NCBI GenBank assembly: GCA_036345935.2
Contig: JADWOT020001596.1
Coordinates: 186,001-250,000, forward strand
Length of the DNA stretch: 64,000 nucleotides
Source: Taenia hydatigena
Taxonomy: Eukaryota > Platyhelminthes > Cestoda > Cyclophyllidea > Taeniidae
Reading direction: 5' to 3'
Shown: positions 22,490-36,604 of the stretch, in pieces
Position numbering within the stretch: the first letter of the stretch is position 1
Layout: every line of letters starts with the position of its first letter
The notes under the pieces: generated by a model
Database searches by the model: none
What the model was told of the DNA's origin: nothing
The model's input: only the letters and a program-made list of their open reading frames with translations
Position numbers and translations under genes: made by a program

Positions 22490-25400
22490 ATTCTGCTAGT
22501 GGAAAAGCAAGCTGCTAAATGACTAAATAGAAGACACTTTGCTCAAGTTTTGTTAAATTGAGGGTGATAGGTTGGAATGGCAGCGCGAGTACAAAGAATA
22601 AAAGGGAAAGGGTAATTCGGTGTCTTCAACTCCAAGATGGCTGATATTGACAGCTTGGTCGCATGCGACTTGTGCAATAAATTGCGTAAATCGTCATTGG
22701 CGTCGTCAGAAGCTGATCTGGACCCGTTGCACCAAACACAGTTGCGGTTCTTATTGCAGCGTTTCATTCTGTTTATTGTCAGCTTAGTGGAAGCATTGCT
22801 AATTTAAGGATAGAAATTTTGTTACGATGGAAGTCTCCGTTATATGTAGACGAAAATAATGGTGGAGGCAAAGGGTGGCCTCAAACCATATTTTCTTGAC
22901 AAGGATACTGAGTGTGATAACTTGAACACTGTCGAGAACCCTCCTTCCCCCCGAACAATCAGATACCGCTGTACGGCGACCCCAGTAGTGTCTTCACTAC
23001 TACCGATATCAGCTGATGCCTGTAAATGGCTGGAGAAAGGTAGAATACACGTGTATAAATTCGACGATTGACCAGATGGCGAAGACTGCTCTGGTAAGTA
23101 GGCTCTGCTTCAGCGACCTTATTCCTCAAGTAACAGCACCTCTTTATCCAATTTGAGCCGTTGAAAAGAGATTTGAACATTCCTTGATCTGCAGTCGAAA
23201 ATACCTTGCTAACAATTCGCGAAGGATTAGAAATAAGGCCTTTAGTTATTGCAAGCACCTTTGTGTGAACTCGCAGGCTCGCGCTCGTATTACATCCGCA
23301 GTATTTGCATCCTGAGAAAAAAGGAGAAGACCGCTGAGGAATCAGAACATTACCTGATCACCTTACATCAAATTCTTTTTGGTCTCTGGACGAAGCGTTT
23401 TCTATTTATACACTCGGTTGATCTTCTCTTGAATAACTGGATGAGAACCCCACCATCACCAAGAACAGTGCAGATGATAGTAAAAGACTAAATATAGATC
23501 CCATATCTCTTCGTTATTTTCCATGGCTGCGTAGGGATTATTGAGACGGTAGTGTCAATCACGACCAAGGTTACGATCCAAAGCGGTAGCTTATTTCAAG
23601 TGGCAATTCACATAAAAATAAAAACACCTAGAGATGGACTTCATTTGTTGAACTCCTATTGTACAATGCCCAGAACATCTGTAATTGCCGAGTTCGCCTT
23701 CCACCCCTCCCACGACTTGATCAAAGGATGCTAATGCATGCCTCTTCTTGATGCATTCAAAGGTGCGTCCTTACCATTCTGCGTTCAAGCAGACATTTTA
23801 GTTATGATGACGCATCTCAAACAGAGGGTTCCTGATTGTGCGAACACGAGTCACGGGTCACTATGATGTCGCTGATGAGTTTTGCGACCTTATCTGAGCC
23901 CACGAATAGGACGAAGTGAAAAGATGGGTGGAAAGAAAATCGTGAAGCATGGCCTTTAGGCAAAGGCACGGGAAGAGTAGGGAAGAGTGGTGTCAGAATC
24001 AAAGGCTAGACAATAAATGGGATCTTCATCACTCGGTTTTGCAAATTACGAACGAGTGTTAATGGTGCTCATTAACTTTATAGCATACACTTAAGAGAGT
24101 TAAAACTGTTTTCAAAAAGCAAAGCGTTTCTGAGCTGTAAGTAGATAGTTCTCTACCTTGAAATATTATGGAGCCCACAAACACTGAGGCATAGAGCGCC
24201 GATGCACCGAAACACACACCTCGGCTTCTAAAGCATTATGGAAGTATTTCTATGGTAAAGCAGTTTTACAGCCGTCAAATGATCCGTTATAAACAACGAA
24301 TTAATGTAGTACAGCGTCAAAGCTACAACGCGCATCCAGGTTCTGGATTAAGAGCAACTCAAAACACGTTGTTAGGATGCTGCTGTTCTCACCAGGAAGA
24401 TGACATCTACAAATGGGTGCTTTGAGACGGAGCAGGATCCAGGGCAAGGGAAGGAGCTAAAAGAAACTGTAGACAACAATATTGAGTTGTGCTACACTTA
24501 AGACTTAACCACTTTTATAGTCTGCACTTTCCCTCATCCCCGATATTCGCCAAACTCTGCATACGCCGGCAATCCTCATGACCACCCTTCGCGCATATCT
24601 CGGGATACGTGTCATGATTCTGATTTCATCGCATCATCTAAAATCGTTCGTTCAGATCCCGTTACAGCGGAGCCTTTCGCTTAACTCAGACTGCTATATG
24701 GATTCAACGCCAAGCGGATACACGAGCGGATGTGCTGGTTCAACTGAGATCTCGGATTTAACAAAAGCACCTGCCTCATATCAAAATTATCAATTATTCA
24801 TTTATTCATGTAATTTCCCTTAGTAGCATTTACTAATTTGTTTACTATTTGGCTGAAAACTGTTATGTAGAATTTGCTTAGATGAGAGTGTCTGCAGCCT
24901 CGGACCTCATGTCTCAACCACTACCATCCTACTCACTTATGAGCTATTACTACCCTCGCACGAGAATCCAAGATCCACTACGCCTGCAACACTTCTTGTA
25001 GGAGCATTATCACTTTATGAATGGGTGGAGGGAAGACGCCGTCTATTTTTCATCGTTTGCATTAGTTTTGTGCGTTGTCTTAAATATAGCATAACCACTT
25101 GTGAAACTGAATCAGAATTCGACTTCATCGGGATCAGAGACCTGCGGATCTATGGCCGTGATTATGCATTCAGCTAAAATCAGATCTGAAGCGATTTCTA
25201 AATGGAAACTTTAGTCGAAGTTAATTCAACTGAGGAATCGGGAATTTTGTCAAATACGGTCATGCAAGCGCTGAATCAACACTTATACTCATCGCACTGA
25301 AAGAATGTTTTAATTCGTTATCTTAGTCATGCACTTCTATCTTTATTTTTAATTAATATAAAGGGGGGACATAAAACAACGTATTCTGGTGATAGATTCC

Positions 25401-27175
25401 ATCCAAACTAAGCTTTGTTCGTTCACAAAACAGATGTAACACAGCAACTCCACGCGAGAAGTACGGACATCTACACTTGCCTACCGCGTGCCTTCATCCA
25501 CCACTCAAGTAACGTTACACACTGTAAGCCTTTGTGCAATTACATTTTACACTCATAGCCTTCCTGGGCTTCGTGTAGCCCTTCTGCTGGTCTATTTTAA
25601 TTCCTTTTTAGTTCTCTACACTGCAAGTAGCCAAAGCATAGACAGATTGCAAAAATCAGGGGGTTGAAGGTGAATTACGTTATCTCTTCTTCCCTCTAAT
25701 TTCTAGATCCGTGTTTCCCTCACCTTTTCTTTCTTTATTTGCGCTTAGCATCCTAAGCATTACCACCGATGGCAGCATTGTTATTTGGGTTTTTGAAAAG
25801 AGAGCTGTAAAGTCTTGTCAGGCCTGCCGTTCCATACGTTGATCATCTGCTAAATCATTTTCCCTTCGCTGCCAATTTTTTGTTTGTTTCTCTCTTCATT
25901 GTTAGTCTTGTCGCAATCTGGTCTACCTCCAGGCTCGTAGAGTGGAATAGAGATCGGTCATTGTAATGCCATGGATCAGCTTTCCCCTTCGCGAATGCTG
26001 CATGCGATCGCATTTGAAGCTTGGTACCTGTTGTCCTTATGTAGACAACAAAGTCGTGCGCTGTCATTCATGAAGGAATCACCTACTATTGAAAATAAAA
26101 GCAGACTTTAGGCAATTTTCTACAACGCAATCAAACAGGGAAGATGATCTTCAGGAGATTAGGATTAATACGATAATGCATGGACATCAAGGCTACCATT
26201 AAGGCTTGCGGTGAGAAAGTTCTTGGTGTTCTTAGCTTCGTAACAGCAGTGGACGGCAGTCCCGTACTACGTGATTTACGCGTAATATCATTATTGAACA
26301 GGGCATGATAGCATTGGCCCTGTAGTTCCATCATCCTTCCTTTCAATCGAATGTAACCGCATAATCAATGCTAGGCATCATGTTTCCTTAGTCGGTGATT
26401 GCTCCCAGGAACGCTCGATGCTTGCAAGTCATTAGAATTATAGTCATGTCTTCTTATTTGTCAGTGTCACTTAAAGCAGCCCCCTTTTGGCTTTCTAATA
26501 ACTTTTTTATAAGAGTAAGGTTACCTTGATGCTGATGCCCTCGTTAGCTGTGAAATTTGACGCAAACAAGCATGTTGGGAGCAAAAGGCTGTTAATTAAC
26601 AAGAAGCTATTAGTCGTAATAAACGTCATCAGCCTTCAATGAAGGAAACGTTTTGGAGCAAGCACAACCACAACCACTGTAAGCTGATCATAATATCATT
26701 TGTAAGCAATTTCTCATGGTACAATTGATACCCTTATTCCATCAAAGTAAATCCCATGCATATATGATGCAAATTGAACCAAGTACACAAGTGGCAGTGT
26801 GAAGGAACGCCTTTACTATCATAAATATTTCGGTTTCGAACTGTGGCCCGAAATCGTCAGTTACAGCCAGTATATATTACCTCTAAATCTACTCTCCAAC
26901 GCTGCCGTGACTAGATTTGCCCTCTACACCCAGCCGCAAAAGCGCCACATCAATCTAGTTTAAGTCAGCATTGACAAACATGGACACGCACCACAAAGAT
27001 TGCCCATCGCAACCACATCATACACAGAGAAGTCGAGCAGTGCGTAAGGAGTCTTTAACTTGCAGCCACCGACCTTTAGCCAGGATCACCGGATGCTCAA
27101 ATGTGTGATTAGACACAGTGCTTGAGCCACTGATGCACCTCCCACTAAGGTGGGTTGCCACACCTTGCCATTTCG
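22490..27175 (+). repeat. Older palindrome P3, left arm
   Basis: This is the inverse of 30055-34705 with clear divergence and several indels. Good pairs are 22543-22830 with 34310-34659, 22959-23258 with 33917-34222, 24578-24823 with 31999-32244, 26131-26346 with 30889-31104, and 27061-27170 with 30060-30170. The left arm has about 270 extra bases near 25425-25700. A block at about 24460-24755 is far better conserved than its surroundings and contains an 81-codon frame open in both arms. No recognised gene. Confidence 0.85.
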
Positions 27176-30054
27176 CCTTGCATCCTTTTCCTTTTCACGC
27201 CTTCTATTCCACCTCAACGAAATCGCCTTCAGTGCTCTGGAGATCCTGCAAGGACTTGTTTCATAATAAAGGAGCATGCTTTAGTTGTGCTCGAAGAGGA
27301 AGACGAGACCGCTCACTTTCCAGCAAGTACCGGACCTATCTTCCATTTTATTCGGAAAATGTTAACATGAACCTCTGTATCCCATAAAGTGAATTTAGAG
27401 ACGAGCATGGCTGTGCTAAAGAGCATATTAATAAGACCCTTGCAAAATTTCCCCGATTCGAAATCCACTTCATACAAATTACAGCCTTGTGATCAGGGTT
27501 GATCTCCAAATACTTCTTGGTGGACATATATCCAAGTGTGCTGGATTCGCAAAGCGCTTGAGCCTTCATGACTCACGTCTTGTTGGCAGACCAACCAAAC
27601 GGCGAACTAACAATACAAAAGGAGGCAGTGGTAAGCCTGTTGGACACAGTGATTTCCTCAACCCATTGTCTAAATTGTTCTTGATTTTCTTGCAAGTAGG
27701 TTCGAAGGAATTTCAAGACTCCCCTTCGTCACGCACACAAACTTCTTCGCGTAATGCTCACGCAGTTGCGGCCCTGCATATCCATCGATCGTATCCACCA
27801 CGTAAAGCACCTTAAGGGTAGAACTAGCAAGACTGTCCTTGGTTCCGTTCGGGATGTAGTAGATGTCACTTTGGTGCTTCTCTATTTAAGACACGTGGCT
27901 AGATAGGGCAGTGATCTTGACCCATTTTGCCATCCAACTTTGCGATTGTTGTTGCAGCATTTTGTTATATCCATCGCTACGGAGAGAAACATGGCTAAGG
28001 TGGAGGCCACCTGTGCAAGTGGCCGAAAATAACGGCAGTAGGTACGGACTTCTTTGGCTTGCATTTTTGGGTCAAGAACACCAAGTGTGCTGACTTGCAC
28101 TCCCTCAGGGACCGTTCTTCCTCCCAGACGATCGAATACCTCTAACAAACGACTTCAATTGTGCCTCACTATTAGTGAATTCAGCCGACTCCTATGATTG
28201 ACTGGAAAAGTAGGATACGCACGCACAAATCTGACGACTGATCAGACGACGAGGGCTGTCCTGGTAAGTAAGCTGCGTAATTCAGGCAAATTTATAGTGC
28301 TTGAGTGACCTTGCCATTCCGGTAGCAACGCATCTCTGCTCGATTTGAGCTATTGAATAGGAATGAAGAGGAGTCATGCTCCCTTGCATGCTCGGTGATC
28401 ACCAGTCAAGAAGAACTCGCCTTAGAGTCTGCAAGCATATACTAAAACCTAGCATTCACACACTCGTTTTATTTTCTCTTCTGGGCTATTGTTGACAAAT
28501 TAACGTCCGATCTTAAGGGTGATGCTGACAGCTTAAGAATAGATTGATGTGCGTCCCGTGTAGTTCAGCAATTCGAATAATAAATTAAAAATACCTTTGA
28601 ATAGGATTTAACAACAGAGCAGTTTTGAACTGGCATTTATAAAAACTGCGACCAATGGCTAGACCCATCTCTCACAACACATAGTTGCGCAGTAGCTCAA
28701 CTAATTCTCCTCAAATTCTGTCAGCTTTTGGGATGTAAAAGTATCACTTTGTGGACGGGTAGGTAGAGTGACATGGATGTGTAATCTTTCGGTACATGTT
28801 ATCTTCCATCCTTCCTTACCTCCTTTTTTTCTATTTCTCCCCTCCCATCGAAATGCGTTTTTTCTCTACGCCCTAGAGATCTTGCATGATCTCATCCCAC
28901 ATCAATGCAGATTGTACTAAATGAGATTGAAACAGAAGAGTGCACTATTCACGTTCCTATCACTGCTATAGACCTCCACCTATTGATTAAATGCAGTATT
29001 ATCAACATTTGGCTACTTGGACGGCTTAGCATGAGACAGGCGCAAGCAGCAAGACATTCTGAGTAATAACTCTATCAGCAGCATTCATGGGGCCACAAAG
29101 TTGCCTGCACCGTTAAAAAAGCTCTATACTTTTGCATTAATTTTGTGGGAACTGCTCTGCTGAAAAGAGCTTAATAAACCCTATTTGCATTAATGCTTGC
29201 ACAGTTACAGCTTATGGGAAAACAATGAAAACTTGGTAACTGGACGATCTTTTTGGAGGAAAGAAGGCAGTGCGCATGAAAGCTGAGGCAGGGTTCGGGT
29301 GCTTCTAATGACACTGCATAAGCTCAGAGGGAGACGAATGATACAAAATGGTCCTATCTCGACGACCAATGCCATGGTTAAAGCTAACTTTGCATGCTCT
29401 TCAATGCTTCTAATTTCTATTTTTTTCCGATCAAAGCACTATATCACCTTGAATACGCTGCTTAATTTCATGGTATGTTCCATGTCCGCCCTATCACCAC
29501 GTGATCCCTCTTTGATAAGTGACAATGCATTCTAGCATTTTATGCGCTGAATAAAACTGTGGAGGATGGATTGAGAATCGACAAGTAAAACCTTTCTGCA
29601 AAACCTGTGCTGCTCTGATTTAAGATTAAACGCTTACGCATTTCCAGAGCAGCCATCACAGAGCAAATCGAAAGTGATGGCAATTTTTTCATTCATCCAA
29701 TCGGCATCCTTGCAACTGGGGTGAGTTTCATCCCATCTATGACTTCTGCTGAAGTGCACTCTTGGTGGAACGAATTGAATCCAACTGATGATAACTGATG
29801 AGTTATTATCGTGTTATTGGCTTCGTTTGCTTAGGCATTTAGGACATCAAAATTGTTGACATGCTAAATGAGGCCACATGAAGCTTGATGCGTGAGTAAA
29901 AGTAGTATCATGAGTGTTCTTCATCGAGGCTTCAATGAATAGTTAAAACTTGGTGTTCAACTTTGATAACTGTATGTGCGCACATCTGTGACACCAATGC
30001 CAGTCGACATCAATGAACTTGAGTAGAATTAAAGGAGTCTAAGTACGCGGATGC
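27176..30054. other. Loop of palindrome P3
   Basis: About 2.9 kb between the P3 arms with no recognised gene. It includes the relic described at 28090-28470. The remainder shows only short overlapping open frames and T-rich stretches, for example near 28817-28870. Confidence 0.6.
28090..28470 (+). repeat. Diverged third copy of a P3 segment inside the loop
   Basis: It resembles 22920-23280 in the same orientation. The clearest stretch is 28198-28275 against 23031-23108: a GGAxAAxGTAGxATAC start, a CGACxxxTGAxCAGA middle, and a final CTGGTAAGTA. This shows that the segment was copied before P3 took its present form. Confidence 0.6.
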
Positions 30055-33000
30055 ATGGCTCTGGCAAGGTGGTGGCAACTCACCTTAGCGAAAGATGTAG
30101 CACTGGCTCAGGCACTGTGTCCGAGTCGGACAGTTGTGCATACGATGATTCTAACTAAAGGTCGGTCGCTGCAATTTAAGACACATTAACCACTGCTCGA
30201 CTTCTCTGTGCATGATATGGTTGCAAAGAACAAAATCCGTGGTGCGTATCCACTTTTGTTGTCAATGCCGACTTGAACTAGATTGATGTAGCGCTTTTGT
30301 GGCTAGGTATAGAAGTCAAATCCAGTCACGACAGCGCTGGAGAATAGGTTTATAAATGAAATCCACCAGCTGTACCTGGCGAGTTTGAGCCACAGCTTAA
30401 AACCGAGATGTTTATAAAAGCAAAGGTTTCCTCTAACACTGCTACTTGTGTACTTAGTCCGATTTGCATTATCTATGCAAAGGATTTACTTTGATGGAAT
30501 AAGGGCATCAATTATGCGATGGAAACTTGCTTACTAATGATATTATGATCAACTTGCAGTGGTTTTGGTTATGTTTGCTCCAAAATGTTTCCCTCATTGT
30601 AGGCAGATGTCGTTCATTACAACTAATGTCTTTTTGCTAATTAACAGCCTTTTGCTTTCAACATACTTGTTTTACGTCAAACTTTACAGCCTGCAAAAAC
30701 GTCAGCATCATGACATTACTTTTCCATAAAAGTTGTTCGAAAGCCAAAAAAGGGGCCGCCTTAAGTGACACTGACAAATAAGTAGAAATGACGATAATTT
30801 TAATGACTTGCAAGCATCGAGCGTTCCTGGGAGCAACCACCGACTAAGGAAACACGGTGCCTAACATTGGTCGTGCGGCTCCATTTGATTGCAAGGAAGG
30901 ATGATGGTACTCCGAGGACATTGCCATCATTCGCTATCGAAGCATGATACAACGCGTAAATCACGTAATACGGGACTGCTGTCCACTGCTATTATGGAGT
31001 TAGGAACACCAAGAACTTTCTCACTGCAGGCCTTAATAATAGCCTTGTTGTCCATGCATCATCCCATAAATCCAAATCTTTTAAAGATCACCCGTCCTGT
31101 TTGATTGCGTTGTAAGAAATCGCCTAAAGTCTGCTTTTATTTACATTAGTAAGTGATTCCTTCATGAATGACAGCGCACGACTTTGTTGTCTACATAAGG
31201 ACAGCGGGTACCAAGCTTCAAATACAATCACGTGCGGCGTTCGAAAAGAGGAAATTTGATTCTTTACATTACAATAACCGATCGCTATTTTCACACTAGG
31301 AGCTTGGGGGTAAACCAGGTTACGCCAAGACTAACTACGGGAAGAGAAATAAACAAAAATTGGTAGTGAAGGGAAAAATGGGCTGGCAGAAGATGAACGT
31401 ATGGAATGGCAGGCCTGACAAGGCTTTACGGCTCTCTTCAACAACCCAGCTAACAATGCTGCCATTGGCTATAATGCTTGGGATATAAAGTGCAAATAAA
31501 GAAAGAAAAGGTAAAGAAAATAATGGCCTAGAACGACGCTTGGTTTGGATGAAAATCTAGCAGCAGAATACATTTGACAAAATTCTCGATTCCTCAGTTG
31601 AATTAACTTTGACTAAAGTTTCCATTTAGAAATCGCTTAAGACCTAATTTTAGCCGAATGCATAATGACAGCCATAGATCCACAGGTCTTGGATTTCGAT
31701 TAAGGCAAATTCTGATTCAGTTTCACAATGGTTACGCTATATTTAAGACAACGCACAAAACTAATGCGAACGGTAGTAGACGGCGTCTTCCCTCCACCCA
31801 TTCATAAAGTGATATTGCTCCTACAAGAAGTGTTGCAGGCGTAGTGGATTTTGGATTCTCGTGCGAGGGTAGTAATAGCTCATAAGTGAGTAGGATGGTA
31901 GTGATTGAGACATGAGGCCCGATGCTGCAGACACTCTCATCTAAGCAAACTCGACATAACAGTTTTCAGCCAAATACTAAACGAATTAGTAAATGTTGCT
32001 ATGGAAAATTACATAAATAAATGAATAATTGGAAATTTTGAGGTGAGGCAGGTACTTTTGTAATAACCGAGGTCTCAGTTGAACCAGCACATCCGCTCGT
32101 GTATCCGCTTGGCGTTGAATCCATATAGCAGTCTGAGTTAAGCGAAAGGCTCCGCTGTAGCGGGATCTGAACGAACGATTTTAGATGATGCGATGAAATC
32201 AGAATCATGACACGTATCCCGAGATATGCGCGAAGGGTGGTCATGAGGATTGCCGGCGTATGCAGAGTTTGGCGAATATCGGGGATGAGGGAAAGTGTAG
32301 ACTATAAAAGTGGTTAAGTCTTAAGTGTAGCACAACTCAATATTGTTGTCTACAGTTTCTTTTAGCCCCATCCCTTGCTCTGGATCCTGCTTCGTCTCAA
32401 AGCACACATTTGTAGCTGTCATCTTCCTGGTGAGGACAGCAACATCCTAACAACGTGTTTTGAGGTGCTCTTAATCCAGAACCTGGATGCGCGTTGTAGC
32501 TTAGACGCTGTACTACATTAATTCGTTGCTTGTAAAGGATCATTTGACGGCTGCAAAACTGCTTTACCATAGAAATACTTCCATAGTGCTTCAGAAGTCA
32601 AGGTATGTGTTTCGGTGCATCGACGCTCTATGCCTCAGTGTTTGTGGGCTTCATAATATTTCAAGATAGAAGATGGTTTACTTACAGCTCAAAGACGCAT
32701 TGCTTTAAAAAAAGAGTTTTAACTCTCTTAACTAAATTTTCGTAAGTATATACTATAGAGTTAATGGGCATCATTTAGCACTCGCTCGCAATGTGCACAG
32801 TCGAGTGATGAAGAGCCTAGTTAATGCCCAGCCTTTGATTCTGACACCACTCTTCCCTACTCTTCCTGTGCCTTTGCCTAAATGATATGCTTCACGATTT
32901 TCTTTCTACGCATCTCTTCACTTTGACCTATTCGTGGGCTCAGATAAGGTCGCAAAACTCATCAGCGACATCATAGTGACCCGTGACCCGTGTTCGCACA

Positions 33001-34705
33001 ATCAAGAATCCTCTGTTTGAGATGCGTCATCATAACTAAGATGTCTGCTTGAACGCAGAGTGGTAAGGACGCACCTTTGAATGCATCAAGACGAGGCATG
33101 CACCAGCATCCTTTGATCAAGTCGTGGGAGGGGTGAAGGGCGGACTCGGCAATTACAGATGTTCTATGCATTGTGTAATAGGAGTTCAACAAATGAAGTC
33201 CATCTCTAGGTGTTTCTATTTTCAATGTGGACTGCCACTTGAAATAAGCTACCGCTTTGACGAAATTGTACCCAAAGCGACTGTAGGTAAGATTGCCGGA
33301 AAATTGTTGTGGAGAAGCTGGTAGAAGGAAACAGTGTGGGTTCCAAAAGCAAGATATTTAATGTGATGAGCCACCTGCCTGGAACCACAGACATTGTGAG
33401 TGGCAAACTCGGACAGCTCACACAGCTAAGCGCTGCGCATTCCTATCCGCTCGTTCCTTAAAACGTAGCATTTATGGGAACAGGTTAGTATAACGAAGCT
33501 TCATCTCACGAGCAAATGGCTGGTGTACAGCATAAAAGCATGCCAGGCATGCTCACTTCACATCACCGTATAGAGGGCCGCGAGTGTGGTGAAATTTGGA
33601 TCATAACCGTGGTCGTGATTGACTCTACCGTCTTATTAATCTCTACGCAGCCAAGGAAAAGGATGAAGAGATGTGGGATATATATTTCATGTTTTACCAT
33701 CATCTGCACTGTTCTTAGTGATGGTGGGATCCTCATCCATTTATTCCAGAAAGGATCAGCTATGTGTCTAAATAGAAGACGCTTTGTCCAGAGACAAAGT
33801 GAATTCGATGAAGTGTGATCAGGTAATGCTCTAATCCCTCAGCGGTCCAGTCTTTTTTCTCAGGATGCAAATAGTGCGGATGTAATACGAGCACGAACCT
33901 GCAAGTTCACATAAAGGTGCTCGCAATAACTAAAGGCATTATTTCTAATCCTTTGCAAGTTGATCGCAAGGTATTCTTGACTGCAGATCAACGAATGGTC
34001 AAACCTCTTCTCAACAGCTCGAATTGGATAGGGATGTGCCGTTATTTGAATAGTAAGGTCACTGAAGCAGAGCCCACTTACCGGAGCAGCCTTTGCCATC
34101 TGGTCAATCGTCGAATTCGCACACGTGTATCCTACCTTTCTCCGATTATTCACAGGCATCAGCTGATATCAGTAGTAGTGAAGGCACTACTGAAGACGCC
34201 GTATAGCGTAATCGATTGGTAGGGAGGAAGGAGGGTTCTCGACAGTGCCCAAGTTATCACACTCAGTATCCTTGTCAAGGAAATAAAATTTAAGAACACG
34301 CTTTACCTCTATCATTATTTTCGTCGAAATATAACGGAAGCATCCACCGTGACGAAATTTCTAGCTCTAACGTAGCAATGCTTCCACTAAGCTGACAATC
34401 AGCAGAATGAAACGCTGCAACAAGAACCGCAACTGTGTTTGGTACACTGGGTTCAGATCTGCTTTCCAATCGGCTACTAGCTACTCCTAACGACGCTGAT
34501 GACGATTCACTTAACCTACTGCACAAGTTGCATGCGACCAAGCCGTCAATATCAGCCATCTTGGAGTTGAAGACACCGAATTACACTTTCCCATTTATTC
34601 TCAGTACTCGCACTGCCATTCCGACCCATCACTCTCAATTTAACACAACCTGAGCAAATGGTCTTTTCTTTAGTCACTTAGCTGCTTGCTTAACGAAATG
34701 TCCGT
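30055..34705 (-). repeat. Older palindrome P3, right arm
   Basis: Inverse copy of 22490-27175. It is interrupted by the 33310-33670 segment, which has no counterpart at the mirror position (about 23480-23570). No recognised gene. Confidence 0.85.
33310..33670 (+). repeat. Direct repeat copy 2, interrupting the P3 right arm
   Basis: Partner of 22070-22430. It lies between two stretches that are inverted relative to the left arm yet is itself in direct orientation. It is therefore either an insertion or the result of a local inversion. Confidence 0.7.
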
Positions 34706-34729
34706 TGAATAAAATAAGAGCAGGTGATG

Positions 34730-35880
34730 ATTTAGCACTTGTTTAGCTGTACTCAACGAACTTCTTGAATCCTCGGTCGAATTACCACCAACCTTAGTGT
34801 ATGTTTAGAAATCAATTTGGATCTAAGCCTGAGTTAGCTGGGTGTCAACATCATATTGAGCAAAGACTGCAGCCAAATTCATAATCACAGCCATGGTTTC
34901 GTAGTCCTTCGATCTCGATGCAGCCAAACTGTGGTCCAGTTTCGCAAATGGCCATGCCGTGCCTAAGATCAACACCCGAAAGAATTGCAAGCGATGAGGA
35001 TAAGGTGGTGTCTCCCTCCCACCCGTTGATGAAGTGAAAATGCGCCTGCGAGAAGTATTGTAGACGTGGTGGATCTCAGGTTACCTTGCAAGGGTAGCAG
35101 TAATAGCTCATGAATAAAAGGAAGACAGTAATTGAGACATAAAGTCTGAGGTTAAAGACATTTCCATCTCAACAAATCTTGATAAGACAAATCACATTAA
35201 TAACTACTAGTGGTGTTTGACATTTTAGGATACAGAATGCAGTTCCATCATAGGCAAGGTCCCAGTTGGACAAGCGTTAAAATCCTTACAGCAGTTCGGG
35301 TCGAGCGAAACATGTTCTGCCATGACAGACTCTAATCAAACATTGCAGATGGCGCCAAGTATTACAGTCACGATACGAATTTCATGAGTGGTCAAGAAGC
35401 TTAATGGCATATGCCGAGTTCGGCAAATAGAGTTGGTGCGGGAAAGCACAGACTGAAAGTAAACGGATGAACGTTGGTAGAGTGCAACTCACTGTTGCTA
35501 TCTGCAGGTCTCCTCGGCTTCTCCGTTTGCTCCGAATCCTGCTCCACCCCATAGCACCCATATTAGCAGTAATCTTCAAGCTGGAGTCGGGAACAACCTA
35601 TTGCCCTCTTTTGAGATTGAATTTATTTAGAAAATGGATGCACATGGAAGTCTAGACCCGGTTCCACTTTAAGCCCTTCTGTATGGGGATCATTTAAAAG
35701 GCAGTAAAGGCTGCCCTATTGCAGCAGATTCTTTACATCTTACAGTCAAAGCCAAGGTTTAATTTGCAGTGCATCGATGCTCTATATCTTAGAATCTGCG
35801 AGCTTCATGGTGTCTAAAATGGTAACTGATTCGCATACAGTTCAAACATACTTCTTTTCAAAGGCAGGTGCAACTGTCAT
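34730..35880 (-). repeat. Diverged tandem copy of part of the P3 right arm
   Basis: It resembles about 31560-32720 in the same orientation. Shared steps include CCTCxGTxGAATTA, TTTAGAAATC, GTAGTAATAGCTCAT (35097-35113 against 31871-31885), GATTGAGACAT and CATATGCCGAGTTCGGC against CGTATGCAGAGTTTGGC. Divergence is clearly higher than between the P3 arms, and the 81-codon frame is not preserved. Confidence 0.75.
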
Positions 35881-36604
35881 GACTTAATTTTCTTTTGATC
35901 AATCAGTCCAACTGCATTTGACTAATATATTTTGGTAAAAGACGCACGCGTAATTGGGGATGTGGAGCATTGGCTCAAAGCAAAAGATTTACAGTTGGAA
36001 CATATAGGCATTATTTGCCTTTACCCAGGTTTTGCTTTGCTGATCAAATGACTCAATTTCCCAGCCCTCCATGTGTTATTTTCTTGAGTCTTTATTATTT
36101 TAACCGAGAACTCCAGCAGCAAAGCCAACTCACATTTGATGGCTGTGTGTCAATTTTTTTCATCACAAATCTGCGCGCACTGTCTTACTTTCTTCTAAGA
36201 GTATACAATAACAAGCATATTCTCCTTTGCAAAATCACAATTACGATTACGTTGCAAGCGTCACAGACCAGATCTCGTGCCATGACTCAAAACGTGAGTT
36301 CATATCGTCCCAAAACTCACTCAACTGTGACTTGTTTATGCAGGAGACTGAGTTCGCTCTGAAGCGCTGCCGCCTTTAACGCCTTCACCACACTTTAAGC
36401 CTACGTCTACCATGGAGGTGTCGATGATAGGGTGTCTCGGATTGTAGTGGCGACAGCTGCTGATTACCCATGTTCCAAGTTATCCGCAACGACACTAAGC
36501 AAAGTCTGTTAGTTCAACGACGACACAGGCCGTTGCAGTGCACTGCCTCTAAGCTTTCTACTTCGCCATTACAGCACCATTTAACACGCAGTTAGACTAC
36601 TTTT
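35881..36604. other. Region L: unrecognised sequence
   Basis: A 130-codon open frame at 35970-36362 resembles nothing known and has no second copy to test it. No repeat partner was recognised. Confidence 0.4.

Noticed and set aside
35970..36362. 130-codon frame in L
   Set aside because: No family resemblance and no second copy to test for constraint.
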